Of a DNA stretch of 64,000 nt, positions 26,567 through 34,534 are shown in pieces. Below the pieces are notes generated by a model that had not been told where the DNA came from, did no database searches, and was given only the letters and a program-made list of their open reading frames with translations. Location: contig NZ_KV917372.1 in NCBI RefSeq assembly GCF_002019635.1, positions 434,001-498,000 of the forward strand. Reading direction: 5' to 3'. This stretch comes from Metabacillus halosaccharovorans (GTDB lineage Bacteria > Bacillota > Bacilli > Bacillales > Bacillaceae). Numbering within the stretch: the stretch's first letter is position 1; the number at the start of each line of letters is the position of its first letter. A program made the translations under genes and the position numbers.

Positions 26567-27496
26567 TTAATCCCTCCATTCCTTGCCCGTATAAGCAATA
26601 AACACATCCTCCAGACTCATTTCACGAATGGACACCTGTTCTACCTGATAGTTTCTTTCTTTTGTAAATCCAAACAAATCAACCAACGTATCCTCAGGCT
26701 TTGTTGTCCATAACTTTAATGAACTACCTTCGCGCTCAGTATTAGTCACTGATTGGAGGGTTTTCGCAAACATATTTGCTTCCTCAGATGCGTGATCACC
26801 ATCAAGAAAGGTGAGACGAACTTCTCTTTCTTTTGTTAGCTTTTCTATTAGGGAAGAGGGAGTATCCAATGAGACAACTTTGCCTTGATCAACAATACAA
26901 ACCCGATCACTTAATTTTTCTGCTTCTTCCATATAATGTGTGGTTAATATCGTCGTTTTCCCTAATTCCTTAAGCTGTAAAATAATATCCCAGATATTGC
27001 GTCTAGCTTGTGGATCTAAACCTGTTGTTGGTTCATCAAGGAAGATGATGTCAGGATCACTTATCATCGCAAGACCGATCGCAAGTCGCTGACGTTGACC
27101 ACCTGACAGCTTCTTAACTTGATTTTTCCTGTGATCAACAAGATTAACAAGTTCTAATATTTCATGTGTAGATCGTGCTTTGTCATAGAAGCTTGCAAAG
27201 AGGTTAAGATTTTCTTCAGGAGTTAATAAATCGAACATGGCACCAGATTGAGGCTGAACCCCTATTTTCTTTTTAATTTCATTTCCGTTCTTTTCCCATG
27301 ATAAATCACCAAAGGTAATTTCACCGGCATCGGGAGTCACTAATCCTTCAACCATTTCCAGTGTTGTTGTCTTTCCAGCACCATTCGGACCGATAATGGT
27401 GAATATTTCTCCTGAATTGACTGAAAAATTAATATCCTGAACCGCACGAATTGAGCCAAATGACTTTTTCAAATGCTTTACTTCTAATACAGTCAC
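26567..27496 (-). CDS. ABC transporter ATP-binding protein, DrrA/LnrL-like
   Basis: The 309-residue ATPase has Walker A GPNGAGKTTT near residue 38, Q-loop VQPQSGAMFDLLTPEEN near 85, signature LSGGQRQRLAIGLAM near 132, Walker B IIFLDEPTTGLDPQARR and H-loop LTTHYMEEAE. About 80 extra residues at the C-terminus (VSIREMSLEDVFIAYTGKEW) are typical of the DrrA drug-export family. GTG start with GGAGGAG upstream. It is the first gene of a two-gene operon with the permease; only one permease gene is present, which would have to homodimerise. Confidence 0.9.
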   Translation of the reverse strand: MTVLEVKHLKKSFGSIRAVQDINFSVNSGEIFTIIGPNGAGKTTTLEMVEGLVTPDAGEITFGDLSWEKNGNEIKKKIGVQPQSGAMFDLLTPEENLNLFASFYDKARSTHEILELVNLVDHRKNQVKKLSGGQRQRLAIGLAMISDPDIIFLDEPTTGLDPQARRNIWDIILQLKELGKTTILTTHYMEEAEKLSDRVCIVDQGKVVSLDTPSSLIEKLTKEREVRLTFLDGDHASEEANMFAKTLQSVTNTEREGSSLKLWTTKPEDTLVDLFGFTKERNYQVEQVSIREMSLEDVFIAYTGKEWRD

Positions 27497-27693
27497 GTTT
27501 TCTCCTCCTTTTCAAGAATTTTGCAACCATTTAATTTTACGCAATAAAATACATAATAGTTTCACTATTTTAAAAATTCTAAACTTTATTTCTTTGGTCA
27601 ATATATTTTCAACACAAAAGCTTCTTAATGGTATATTTATAAATAAGGATAGATACGGTTGGTAACTGTACATATTTCAATGGGGGAAGGCTT

Positions 27694-28182
27694 ATGTTTA
27701 AGGTGAAAACAGTGAAAATTGATGGTGAAGAAATTCACGTATTTAATAGCGCGATCTTTATTTTTGAAGCTAGTACTGGATTGACTTTAGAATGTAATGT
27801 GATTGTGACTGAAGTTGTCGTGAAAAAATATCAACGAGAGGAAAATGTTATTGTAGAAATAGAATTGGAAGATGGAAGAATAATCAATTCAATTATGATG
27901 GTGAATACAATACATGGTGGATTGCCACAATTACATTTATGCTGCAATATTGATGACACTGAAGAATATAAGGATTTTGATCGGGTAAACGAAAATGATA
28001 CAAGATTTCCAGACATAGAAGAGGGAGTGACTCTGGAGGATATAAGAAAAGTCGAAATGCCAATTGAACCGATTACTCTAAAATTAAAACTTCCTATCGA
28101 TCAGGTCGAATGGTTAAAAAAGCAAAAAAAGAACGAATTGAACGAAATTATATCAGAGATTATTAAGTTGAAAAGACAATAA
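27694..28182 (+). CDS. Protein of unknown function (162 residues)
   Basis: I do not recognise this family. The first 100 residues are strand-rich (FKVKTVKIDGEEIHVFN, VIVTEVVVKKYQREENVIVE) with CC at LHLCCNIDDTE. The last 60 residues are acidic then helical and basic (LPIDQVEWLKKQKKNELNE). There is no signal peptide or membrane segment. ATG 27694 has GGGGGAAGG about 7 bases upstream. It lies between the ABC exporter and a mini-gene with a sigma-K-like promoter. The soluble strand-plus-coil layout would fit a structural or coat-associated protein, but nothing decides this. Confidence 0.7.
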   Translation: MFKVKTVKIDGEEIHVFNSAIFIFEASTGLTLECNVIVTEVVVKKYQREENVIVEIELEDGRIINSIMMVNTIHGGLPQLHLCCNIDDTEEYKDFDRVNENDTRFPDIEEGVTLEDIRKVEMPIEPITLKLKLPIDQVEWLKKQKKNELNEIISEIIKLKRQ

Positions 28183-28213
28183 TTTTTTTAAAAAGATTGG
28201 TACATTTCATGAC

Positions 28214-28240
28214 ACATTTTCTTTCCTCCGTCATATATTA
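28214..28240 (+). promoter_or_regulatory. Putative sigma-K promoter of the 45-residue gene
   Basis: AC at 28214-28215, exactly 16 bases, then CATATATTA at 28232-28240 matches the sigma-K consensus at every defined position. The predicted start near 28247 leaves a leader of about 33 bases before the ATG. Confidence 0.6.
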
Positions 28241-28279
28241 GCTTCTGTGAGAATTTTTAATATGAAAGGAAACGTGATC

Positions 28280-28417
28280 ATGAGCAATTATCAAATAAAG
28301 GTACCAAAAAAGGAAGAATATAAAGGTGGTAGTAATGGATATAAGGTTATTGAAGTAAATGTATCCACTTCGACCGATAGTTTATATGCAGTAGTTACTC
28401 CTGTTAAAAAAATGTAA
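28280..28417 (+). CDS. 45-residue mini-protein, likely sporulation expressed
   Basis: ATG 28280 has GAAAGGA 9 bases upstream, and the short frame ends at TAA 28415-28417, 7 bases before a good terminator. The peptide MSNYQIKVPKKEEYKGGSNG... is basic with a GGSNGYK turn, a strand pair VIEVNVSTSTDS and LYAVVTPVKK, and no Cys or hydrophobic segment. Promoter, SD, frame and terminator are all in order, so this is a real transcription unit. It resembles small spore-associated peptides only in size and timing; the family is not recognised. Confidence 0.65.
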   Translation: MSNYQIKVPKKEEYKGGSNGYKVIEVNVSTSTDSLYAVVTPVKKM

Positions 28418-28424
28418 AAATGAA

Positions 28425-28470
28425 GAAAAACAATCTTTTTGTACATATACATAGAAAGATTGTTTTTCTT
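28425..28470 (+). terminator. Rho-independent terminator after the mini-gene
   Basis: GAAAAACAATCTTT (28425-28438) pairs with AAAGATTGTTTTTC (28455-28468). The A/T-rich ends could let it work in both directions. Confidence 0.88.
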
Positions 28471-28569
28471 TTTAACGGCAAAAAAGTAGATATTCCTCTC
28501 TTAGTCTAAGTACGTACTTGTATCAAATGACCATATTGAGGGCATAGTAAAAATAAAAAGGAAATAAAC

Positions 28570-29049
28570 ATGATTTTACTTTTTACTTCCATTATTTTGT
28601 TTAACTTAATTGCTTATAAATATTCTAAGAGGCTAACTCAAAATCAAATCTGTCATATTTGGATTTTCACTATTTCATTTCAAGTGTTATTTGATATATT
28701 TATGGAGTATAAATATATGGCTTACTGGTATTTTGATAAAGGTGTGGATTGGCTGGGATTGTTGGCACATATTTTCTTAATACCTCCAGTTAATATCATT
28801 TTTTTGAACGGGTTTCCATCTAGATCATCTCCACTGAGGCAATTAGTATATATTGTCTTATGGACTTGTTTTGTACTCATTTATGAATACACTACTATAT
28901 TACCGGAGCCGATAGGGTTTTTTCATTTAGGCTGGTGGGAGGTATGGTATGACATTTTTGTTGCCCCTGCTCTCTTCATTATCTTACTAGGGTATTATAA
29001 GTATATTTTAATTTTAGAAAAAAAGGTTTTAGATAGTAGGAACACTTAA
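28570..29049 (+). CDS. CBO0543-family membrane protein
   Basis: The 159-residue protein has about five hydrophobic segments, with MILLFTSIILFNLIAYKYSK at the start, YKYMAYWYFDKGVDW between helices 2 and 3, and FFHLGWWEVWYDIFVAPALF near the end. Aromatic-rich loops with W/Y pairs are typical of the CBO0543 family of small Firmicute membrane proteins, whose function is unknown. ATG 28570 follows AAAGGAAA. The gene ends at its own bidirectional terminator. A longer family member is encoded at 61070-61663 on the other strand. Confidence 0.78.
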   Translation: MILLFTSIILFNLIAYKYSKRLTQNQICHIWIFTISFQVLFDIFMEYKYMAYWYFDKGVDWLGLLAHIFLIPPVNIIFLNGFPSRSSPLRQLVYIVLWTCFVLIYEYTTILPEPIGFFHLGWWEVWYDIFVAPALFIILLGYYKYILILEKKVLDSRNT

Positions 29050-29076
29050 AAAAACGCCATTTTAATGGCGTTTTTT
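29049..29076. terminator. Bidirectional terminator
   Basis: AAAAAACGCCATT (29049-29061) pairs perfectly with AATGGCGTTTTTT (29064-29076) around two bases. It serves the convergent CBO0543 gene and the alpha-CTD-like gene. Confidence 0.93.
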
Positions 29077-29085
29077 CTAAGTAAT

Positions 29086-29382
29086 CTATTTATTTTTAAA
29101 TGTTAGTCCAATTTCCTGCAATGCTGAACGAAGTTTTGGTAAAGAGGAGGGGCCGATACCATGGAATGACAGGATTTCTTTTTCGCTATATTTAGCAAGC
29201 TCCTCGACGGTTACGATTTCTTTGCTCTCTAGTGCTCGTCGTGCTGGTGCAGAAAGAAGTGACAAAAATCCTGTTACAGGCTTTCGCTCATTTTCACAAA
29301 TTGGACATGTAGGGCAATCACTGCTTTTCTCAAACACATGTCCATTTTTACATGTTCGTTTTGTCTTTTTAGAGTCTGTCAT
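29086..29382 (-). CDS. Zinc-ribbon protein with RNA polymerase alpha-CTD-like helix-hairpin-helix domain
   Basis: The 98-residue protein starts MTDSKKTKRTCKNGHVFEKS. The N-terminal 35 residues hold CxxGH and CPTCPIC, a likely zinc site. The C-terminal 60 residues (PARRALESKEIVTVEELAKYSEKEILSFHGIGPSSLPKLRSAL) have the helix-hairpin-helix GIGPSSLPKL as in the C-terminal domain of RNA polymerase alpha. ATG at the complement of 29380-29382 has GAAGGAG 8 bases upstream. The frame extends 22 codons further upstream without an SD. It may bind DNA, but its role is unknown. Confidence 0.83.
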   Translation of the reverse strand: MTDSKKTKRTCKNGHVFEKSSDCPTCPICENERKPVTGFLSLLSAPARRALESKEIVTVEELAKYSEKEILSFHGIGPSSLPKLRSALQEIGLTFKNK

Positions 29383-29540
29383 TAGCAAGGCTCCTTCTTT
29401 ACAGCTATTTATAAATATTGTAGCAGATGAACCTGCCGATATCCTCATAAAACATAATTCACATGAAAATTAATCGATATTTGCAATTTGGAAATAATAA
29501 TATTTCTATACTTTAAGTGTAAAACCTATTAAAAAGAAAG

Positions 29541-29583
29541 AATTTTCATAATATAAACTTATATTCTAGCTTTTCAGAAAGAT
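29541..29583 (+). promoter_or_regulatory. Two CodY-box-like sites upstream of ilvD
   Basis: AATTTTCATAATATA at 29541-29555 differs from the CodY consensus AATTTTCWGAAAATT at 3 positions. GCTTTTCAGAAAGAT at 29569-29583 differs at 4. Branched-chain amino acid genes are classic CodY targets in Bacillus, so repression in rich medium is plausible. Binding is inferred. Confidence 0.4.
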
Positions 29584-29692
29584 AAATTAGTATAATATTA
29601 TTCAAATAAGAAGAAATATATTGATTATTTAGTCAATTAGAAGTACCCTTATAATATCATTCTTGAATTATGTTTAGTGAAGGGAGTTTTGA

Positions 29693-31369
29693 ATGATGAA
29701 TTTACGTAGCAATATGATTAAAAAGGGCTTTGACCGCGCCCCACATCGCAGCTTACTTCGTGCTGCAGGGGTAAAAGAAGAGGATTTTGATAAACCGTTT
29801 ATTGCGGTTTGTAATTCATATATTGATATTGTACCTGGTCACGTACATTTACAAGAGTTTGGAAAAATTGTTAAAGACGCAATTCGCGAAGCTGGTGGAG
29901 TTCCGTTTGAATTTAATACGATCGGTGTAGACGATGGTATTGCAATGGGCCATATCGGAATGCGTTATTCATTACCAAGCCGTGAAATCATTGCTGATTC
30001 TGTTGAAACAGTCGTATCTGCACACTGGTTTGACGGAATGGTTTGTATTCCAAACTGTGATAAAATCACTCCGGGTATGATGATGGCGGCATTACGTATC
30101 AACATTCCTACACTATTTGTTAGTGGAGGTCCAATGAAGGCCGGTGTAACAAGTGATGGTAAGAAAATCTCTCTATCTTCAGTTTTTGAAGGAGTAGGAG
30201 CCTTTCAATCTGGTAAACTTGATGAAAAGGGCCTAACAGAACTAGAGCAATTCGGTTGCCCAACTTGTGGATCCTGCTCAGGAATGTTCACAGCTAACTC
30301 AATGAACTGTTTAGCTGAAGCACTTGGACTAGCAATGCCGGGTAACGGGACAATTTTAGCTGTTGATCCAAAACGTAAAGAGTTTGTTAAAGAATCTGCT
30401 AAACAATTAATGAATTTAATTAAAGATGATATTAAACCGAGAGATATCGTGACAGAAAAAGCAATTGATAATGCATTTGCACTTGATATGGCACTGGGCG
30501 GTTCTACAAATACAGTATTACACACATTAGCTTTAGCGCATGAAGCTGAAATTGAATATCCAATTCAACGTATTAATGAAGTAGCAGCACGTGTTCCTCA
30601 TTTATCTAAGCTTGCACCAGCATCAGATCATCATATCGAAGATTTGCATGCCGCAGGTGGGGTATCTGCTGCATTATATGAGCTATCGAAAAAAGAAGGA
30701 GCTCTTCACCTTGATACTTTAACAGTTACAGGTAAAACATTAGGTGAAAACATTGCCGGCTGTGAGATACAGGATCATGAAGTCATCCGACCAATTGACA
30801 ATCCTCATACAGAAAAAGGCGGACTTGCTGTTTTATTCGGTAACCTTGCTCCAGATGGTGCGATCATTAAGACAGGTGGCGTACAGAACGGAATTACTAG
30901 TCATGAAGGTCCTGCGATCGTATTCGAATCACAAGAAGAAGCAATCAACGGAATTGCCAATGGAAAAGTAAAAGAAGGACATGTCGTGATTATCCGTTAT
31001 GAAGGACCAAAAGGCGGTCCGGGAATGCCGGAAATGTTATCTCCAACTTCGATGATCGTTGGGATGGGACTTGGACCAAAGGTAGCGCTTGTTACTGACG
31101 GACGTTTCTCAGGTGCATCTCGTGGTCTTTCAATCGGGCATGCTTCACCTGAAGCTGCTGAAGGCGGTCCACTTGCATTCGTTGAAAATGGTGATCATAT
31201 TGTCATTGACATTGAAAACCGTACAATGGATGTTCAAGTTGAGGAAGACATATGGGCAGAACGTAAAGCAAACTGGAAAGGCTTTGAACCTAAAGTGAAA
31301 AAAGGATACTTAGCCCGTTATTCTAAGTTAGTTACTTCTGCAAGTACTGGCGGAATTATGAAAATCTAA
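29693..31369 (+). CDS. ilvD: Dihydroxy-acid dehydratase
   Basis: It dehydrates 2,3-dihydroxy acids to 2-oxo acids in isoleucine, valine and pantothenate synthesis. The 558-residue length is standard. The Fe-S ligand region shows [11 protein letters not shown] near residue 40, [12 protein letters not shown] near 120 and [17 protein letters not shown] near 190; [12 protein letters not shown] is near 265 and the catalytic-Ser segment [10 protein letters not shown] near 470. Tandem ATGs at 29693 and 29696 follow GAAGGGAG. It stands alone, away from any ilv-leu cluster, as in B. subtilis. Confidence 0.97.
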   Translation: MMNLRSNMIKKGFDRAPHRSLLRAAGVKEEDFDKPFIAVCNSYIDIVPGHVHLQEFGKIVKDAIREAGGVPFEFNTIGVDDGIAMGHIGMRYSLPSREIIADSVETVVSAHWFDGMVCIPNCDKITPGMMMAALRINIPTLFVSGGPMKAGVTSDGKKISLSSVFEGVGAFQSGKLDEKGLTELEQFGCPTCGSCSGMFTANSMNCLAEALGLAMPGNGTILAVDPKRKEFVKESAKQLMNLIKDDIKPRDIVTEKAIDNAFALDMALGGSTNTVLHTLALAHEAEIEYPIQRINEVAARVPHLSKLAPASDHHIEDLHAAGGVSAALYELSKKEGALHLDTLTVTGKTLGENIAGCEIQDHEVIRPIDNPHTEKGGLAVLFGNLAPDGAIIKTGGVQNGITSHEGPAIVFESQEEAINGIANGKVKEGHVVIIRYEGPKGGPGMPEMLSPTSMIVGMGLGPKVALVTDGRFSGASRGLSIGHASPEAAEGGPLAFVENGDHIVIDIENRTMDVQVEEDIWAERKANWKGFEPKVKKGYLARYSKLVTSASTGGIMKI

Positions 31370-31384
31370 AGATAAATACAATTG

Positions 31385-31413
31385 GGGTTGGAAGCTGATA
31401 ATTCCAACCCTTT
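31385..31413 (+). terminator. Rho-independent terminator after ilvD
   Basis: GGGTTGGAA (31385-31393) pairs with TTCCAACCC (31402-31410), followed by a short T-run. Confidence 0.8.
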
Positions 31414-31435
31414 ATAATTGTATAAGAAGGAAAAT

Positions 31436-31687
31436 CTATTTAATTCTTTTTATATTCAACAAATTAGATATAACTGTTACGACACCGGCAAAAAAAATGC
31501 CTATTCCCCAAATGTAACCTCCAATGCTTCCGATAATTCCCACTATAGACAAGACAATACCTATCATCCCTCCGACCATAGACCCTACTTTTGAAATATG
31601 CTTTGAAGGATATTCTCCATTTGCAGCTCGTTTAGAAAATTCTACGTATTTTTGAGTATGTTCGCCAGCTTTAACTTTCTTTATCAT
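31436..31687 (-). CDS. Small two-helix membrane protein
   Basis: The 83-residue protein begins MIKKVKAGEHTQKYVEFSKR, a basic amphipathic head, then two Gly-rich hydrophobic helices (VGGMIGIVLSIVGIIGSIGG and GIGIFFAGVVTVISNLLNI). ATG at the complement of 31685-31687 has GGTGGAG 6 bases upstream; GTG 31699 is also in frame but overlaps that SD. It follows the TetR gene by 12 bases and is likely co-transcribed, so it may be the TetR target or a stress-linked membrane peptide. The family is not recognised. Confidence 0.7.
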   Translation of the reverse strand: MIKKVKAGEHTQKYVEFSKRAANGEYPSKHISKVGSMVGGMIGIVLSIVGIIGSIGGYIWGIGIFFAGVVTVISNLLNIKRIK

Positions 31688-31699
31688 CTTGATCTCCAC

Positions 31700-32278
31700 C
31701 TATTCAAATATTTTCTCAATTAAGTGATCTACCATAAAATCGAAAACATCAAATGAATGACTAAGCATTTTATCTCTCAGTGAAATAGTAAGTAAAGTTG
31801 TGGATAGGACAGACAAAGCTAAATCTTCACTTATTTTTAATGTTAAGAAAGGTTTCCTTAACATAGTCTTGGCTCCTTCATAGCTGAGAGAATTTAGTTC
31901 GGATTGTTGCTGAATTGAAAGCTTATTGAAAAAACTTATAAAATCTTCACTCGTTGTTTCATACATAAAAGGACTTTCATAATACACTCTATAGATTTTT
32001 TTCAATGCTTTTGCAACGCCATATTTGTTCGGAGTCTCTGATAAAATCTCCTCAATTTTGGAGTATAGATTTATTTGTACAGATTTTAATGTTTGTAAAA
32101 AAAGATCTTCCTTTGTATCAAAGAAAAGATAAAATGCACCTTTGGAAATTCCTGAACCTTTACATAGTTCATCAATATTGGTTTTCTTATAGCCAAATTT
32201 TTGCCAATTCAATTTACAATTTTTGATGAGTGTTTGGTTGATATTTAATTTTTCTTGTTCAGTGAATCCTTTTGGAAT
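31700..32278 (-). CDS. TetR-family transcriptional regulator, probable ATT start
   Basis: The N-terminal helix-turn-helix region reads PKGFTEQEK..., NWQKFGYKKTNIDELCKGSG, ISKGAFYLFFDTKEDLF, typical of TetR regulators with a KGFTE start. The remaining 130 residues are helical. AAGGAGG lies just upstream, but the in-frame GTG (32287) overlaps it and ATG 32320 has no SD. The codon 9 bases from the SD and at the usual family start (M-PKGF) is ATT at the complement of 32276-32278, giving about 192 residues. It is divergent from an MDR oxidoreductase and may regulate it. CCAATATTGG (32360-32369) between them is a possible operator. Confidence 0.82.
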   Translation of the reverse strand: MPKGFTEQEKLNINQTLIKNCKLNWQKFGYKKTNIDELCKGSGISKGAFYLFFDTKEDLFLQTLKSVQINLYSKIEEILSETPNKYGVAKALKKIYRVYYESPFMYETTSEDFISFFNKLSIQQQSELNSLSYEGAKTMLRKPFLTLKISEDLALSVLSTTLLTISLRDKMLSHSFDVFDFMVDHLIEKIFE

Positions 32279-32533
32279 TAGTTCCACCCTCCTTGTGACT
32301 ATAAATATTATTTTAGTCATACATATTATACGGTAAGTGATTATAAAAGTAAATTAATTCCAATATTGGTTTTAAAATCAATTTTTGATGAAGAGATTGA
32401 TTGAGGAACGATGTAAAATTAAAGTGATTAAGAAGTGTTATCCAGTAAGAAAGTCATGTATATAAGTGGGCTTAACTTCCTTTATCAAGAATAATATATT
32501 GTAAGTGTCATTTTTATTTAGGGAGGAATTTAT

Positions 32534-33502
32534 ATAAAAGCGATCTTTTCCGGCAAATACGGTCCGCCTGAAGTCCTGGAAGTAAAGGAAGTACCAAAAC
32601 CAAGCGTGAATGATAATCAAGTTTTAGTGAAAGTCCATGCAGCCTCAATAAATTATGGAAATCTGGTGTTACTAAAGGGAGAACCTAAACTTGCGCGTCT
32701 GGTATATGGACTGTTCAAACCTAAATATTCTATACCTGGTGGAGATATATCTGGGATCGTTGAAGAGGTTGGATCACTTGTAAAAAAATTTAAACCTGGT
32801 GATGAAGTGTTTGCAGATTTATCTAATTCTGGTTGGGGTGGGTTTGCAGAATATGTATCCGTTTCAGAAAATGTACTAGTGAGTAAGCCTTCTAATTTGA
32901 CGTTTGAGGAAGCTGCAGCAGTTCCAATGGCGGCAGTGACTGCTCTTCAGAGTTTGAGAGATAAAGGGAAAGTAAAACAAGGTAAAAAAGTTTTGATTTA
33001 TGGAGCGTCTGGGGGCGTTGGAACGTTTGCGATTCAAATTGCTAAATCACTTGGTGCTCAAGTTACTGCAGTTAGCAGTACGAAAAATATTCACACAGCA
33101 AAATCTCTTGGTGCAGACTTTGTTTTAGATTATAAAAAGGGAGAATTTGAAAAAGCAACAACTCGTTATGATGTAATTTTAGGAGTAAATGGTCATCAGC
33201 CTTTAACTATCTATAATCGAGCTTTATCTACCAATGGGGTATTTGTCCATGTAGGAGGTTCAGAGGCTCAAATGTTTCAAGCGCTGTTTCAAGGTCCATG
33301 GATCTCAATGAGAACAAGAAAAAGGTTTGGTACATTTTTACAGAAAGCAAACCAGTCAGACTTGTACTATATGAAAGAACTTATTGAATCAGGCAGTGTA
33401 AAACCTGTTATTGATCGTTGCTATAAGCTCAGTGAAATAATACAAGCATTTAACTATTTTGCTGAAGGGCATGCTCGTGGAAAGATCGTATTGACAATTT
33501 AG
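32534..33502 (+). CDS. Zinc-independent MDR-family NAD(P)-dependent alcohol/quinone oxidoreductase, probable ATA start
   Basis: The protein has the GroES-like domain (DNQVLVKVHAASINYGNL, PGGDISGIVEEVGSLVKKFKPGDEVF) and the Rossmann fold (LIYGASGGVGTFAIQIAKSLGAQVTAVSS, GADFVLDYKKGEF) of the QOR/YhdH-like MDR group. It lacks the usual catalytic zinc Cys/His set. The first in-frame ATG (32606) would cut off the first beta strand. The frame reads KAIFSGKYGPPEVLEVKEV from 32537, exactly the family N-terminus. The codon just before is ATA at 32534, 7 bases after GGGAGG. It is either a non-standard start or a mutated ATG. From the ATA it has 322 residues. Confidence 0.85.
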   Translation: MKAIFSGKYGPPEVLEVKEVPKPSVNDNQVLVKVHAASINYGNLVLLKGEPKLARLVYGLFKPKYSIPGGDISGIVEEVGSLVKKFKPGDEVFADLSNSGWGGFAEYVSVSENVLVSKPSNLTFEEAAAVPMAAVTALQSLRDKGKVKQGKKVLIYGASGGVGTFAIQIAKSLGAQVTAVSSTKNIHTAKSLGADFVLDYKKGEFEKATTRYDVILGVNGHQPLTIYNRALSTNGVFVHVGGSEAQMFQALFQGPWISMRTRKRFGTFLQKANQSDLYYMKELIESGSVKPVIDRCYKLSEIIQAFNYFAEGHARGKIVLTI

Positions 33503-33512
33503 AAAAGGAAAC

Positions 33513-33556
33513 AAAAAAGTGGAACCAATCAGACTTGGTATGGTTCCACTTTTTTT
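33513..33556 (+). terminator. Rho-independent terminator after the MDR gene
   Basis: AAAAAAGTGGAACCA (33513-33527) pairs perfectly with TGGTTCCACTTTTTT (33541-33555). Confidence 0.93.
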
Positions 33557-33688
33557 CGTAGAAAAGATAATAACTAATTATTTTAAACAATTATGTATTT
33601 ACTAATAACTTAGAAAGAAAGCTACGATATGTGAACAGGATATCATATAGAACCCTGATAATTTAACCTGAATTTTTATCTTACTGAA

Positions 33689-34312
33689 TTAATTTTTAAA
33701 CACATGTTGTCCAATAACTACAGTCGTTTCTCTGGAATCTAACCAGCGATTTGTAGCAATATCAGGGTTATAAAAAAATAATGAGTCTTTAGCAATTTTC
33801 CTCATATCAGATAATGCTGCGAAGACAGCTCTTCTAGATTCTTTGTCAGCAGGTTTGTTAATTTCACCATTTGAGACAGGTTGGAATTGTCCACTTTGAT
33901 AGATAACATCTCTAATTGTATCCGGGAATTTCGGACTATCTACACGATTTAATACAACACTGGCAACTGCAACTTTTCCCTCAAAAGGTTCTGATTGAGC
34001 CTCAGCTCGTACAATTCTTGCTAATAAATCTATGTCAGCTTCTGCAATATTTACTTTACTTGAAATAGTTTCCCCACGACTTGCAACGACTGGTCGACTT
34101 TTTTTATCTTTATCTATAGAAATCTCTTGTCCCACATAAATGAGATCGAGGTTTTTTACCTGTGGATTTACTGAAGCTAATTCGGAAAGTGACAAACCAT
34201 TGTCTCTTGCTATTTTTGACATTGTATCCCCTTTTTGCACAGTATAAGCGAAAATAGGTTCAGCCGATAAAAGAGTGAAAAGTAATGTTAGTAAAAAAAT
34301 TAGTTTTTTCAA
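33689..34312 (-). CDS. LysM and SleB/CwlJ-type cell wall hydrolase
   Basis: The 207-residue protein has a signal peptide (MKKLIFLLTLLFTLLSAEPIFA), one LysM domain (YTVQKGDTMSKIARDNGLSL) at residues about 23-68, and a Hydrolase_2 domain from about residue 88 with LARIVRAEAQSEPFEGKVAV containing the likely catalytic Glu, then VLNRV and FYNPDIATNRW. SleB and CwlJ act on spore cortex peptidoglycan during germination; relatives with LysM act on the vegetative wall. TTG start with AGGAGGAC upstream. A paralogue without LysM is at 49638-50243. Confidence 0.9.
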   Translation of the reverse strand: MKKLIFLLTLLFTLLSAEPIFAYTVQKGDTMSKIARDNGLSLSELASVNPQVKNLDLIYVGQEISIDKDKKSRPVVASRGETISSKVNIAEADIDLLARIVRAEAQSEPFEGKVAVASVVLNRVDSPKFPDTIRDVIYQSGQFQPVSNGEINKPADKESRRAVFAALSDMRKIAKDSLFFYNPDIATNRWLDSRETTVVIGQHVFKN

Positions 34313-34534
34313 AATTTGTCCTCCTAGACGATTTCTTTTTTGAACTCTTGTCTCATTCCATACCTATGTGATAAAAAATCCGAATAGTGTTACAATTTGT
34401 TTACATAGACGTTACAAGAAGCTCGAAATATCTTAATATAGGAAGAAATAGGAAATTTCATGTAGTCTTTTTGGATAATAGTCTCTATGAAACATATACT
34501 TTTGTAAATTCATATCTAAAAAGGGGATGAGGCA

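Noticed and set aside
29222-29473. Plus-strand frame opposite the alpha-CTD-like gene
   Set aside because: The opposite strand has a good SD, zinc-ribbon Cys pairs and a helix-hairpin-helix; this frame has none.
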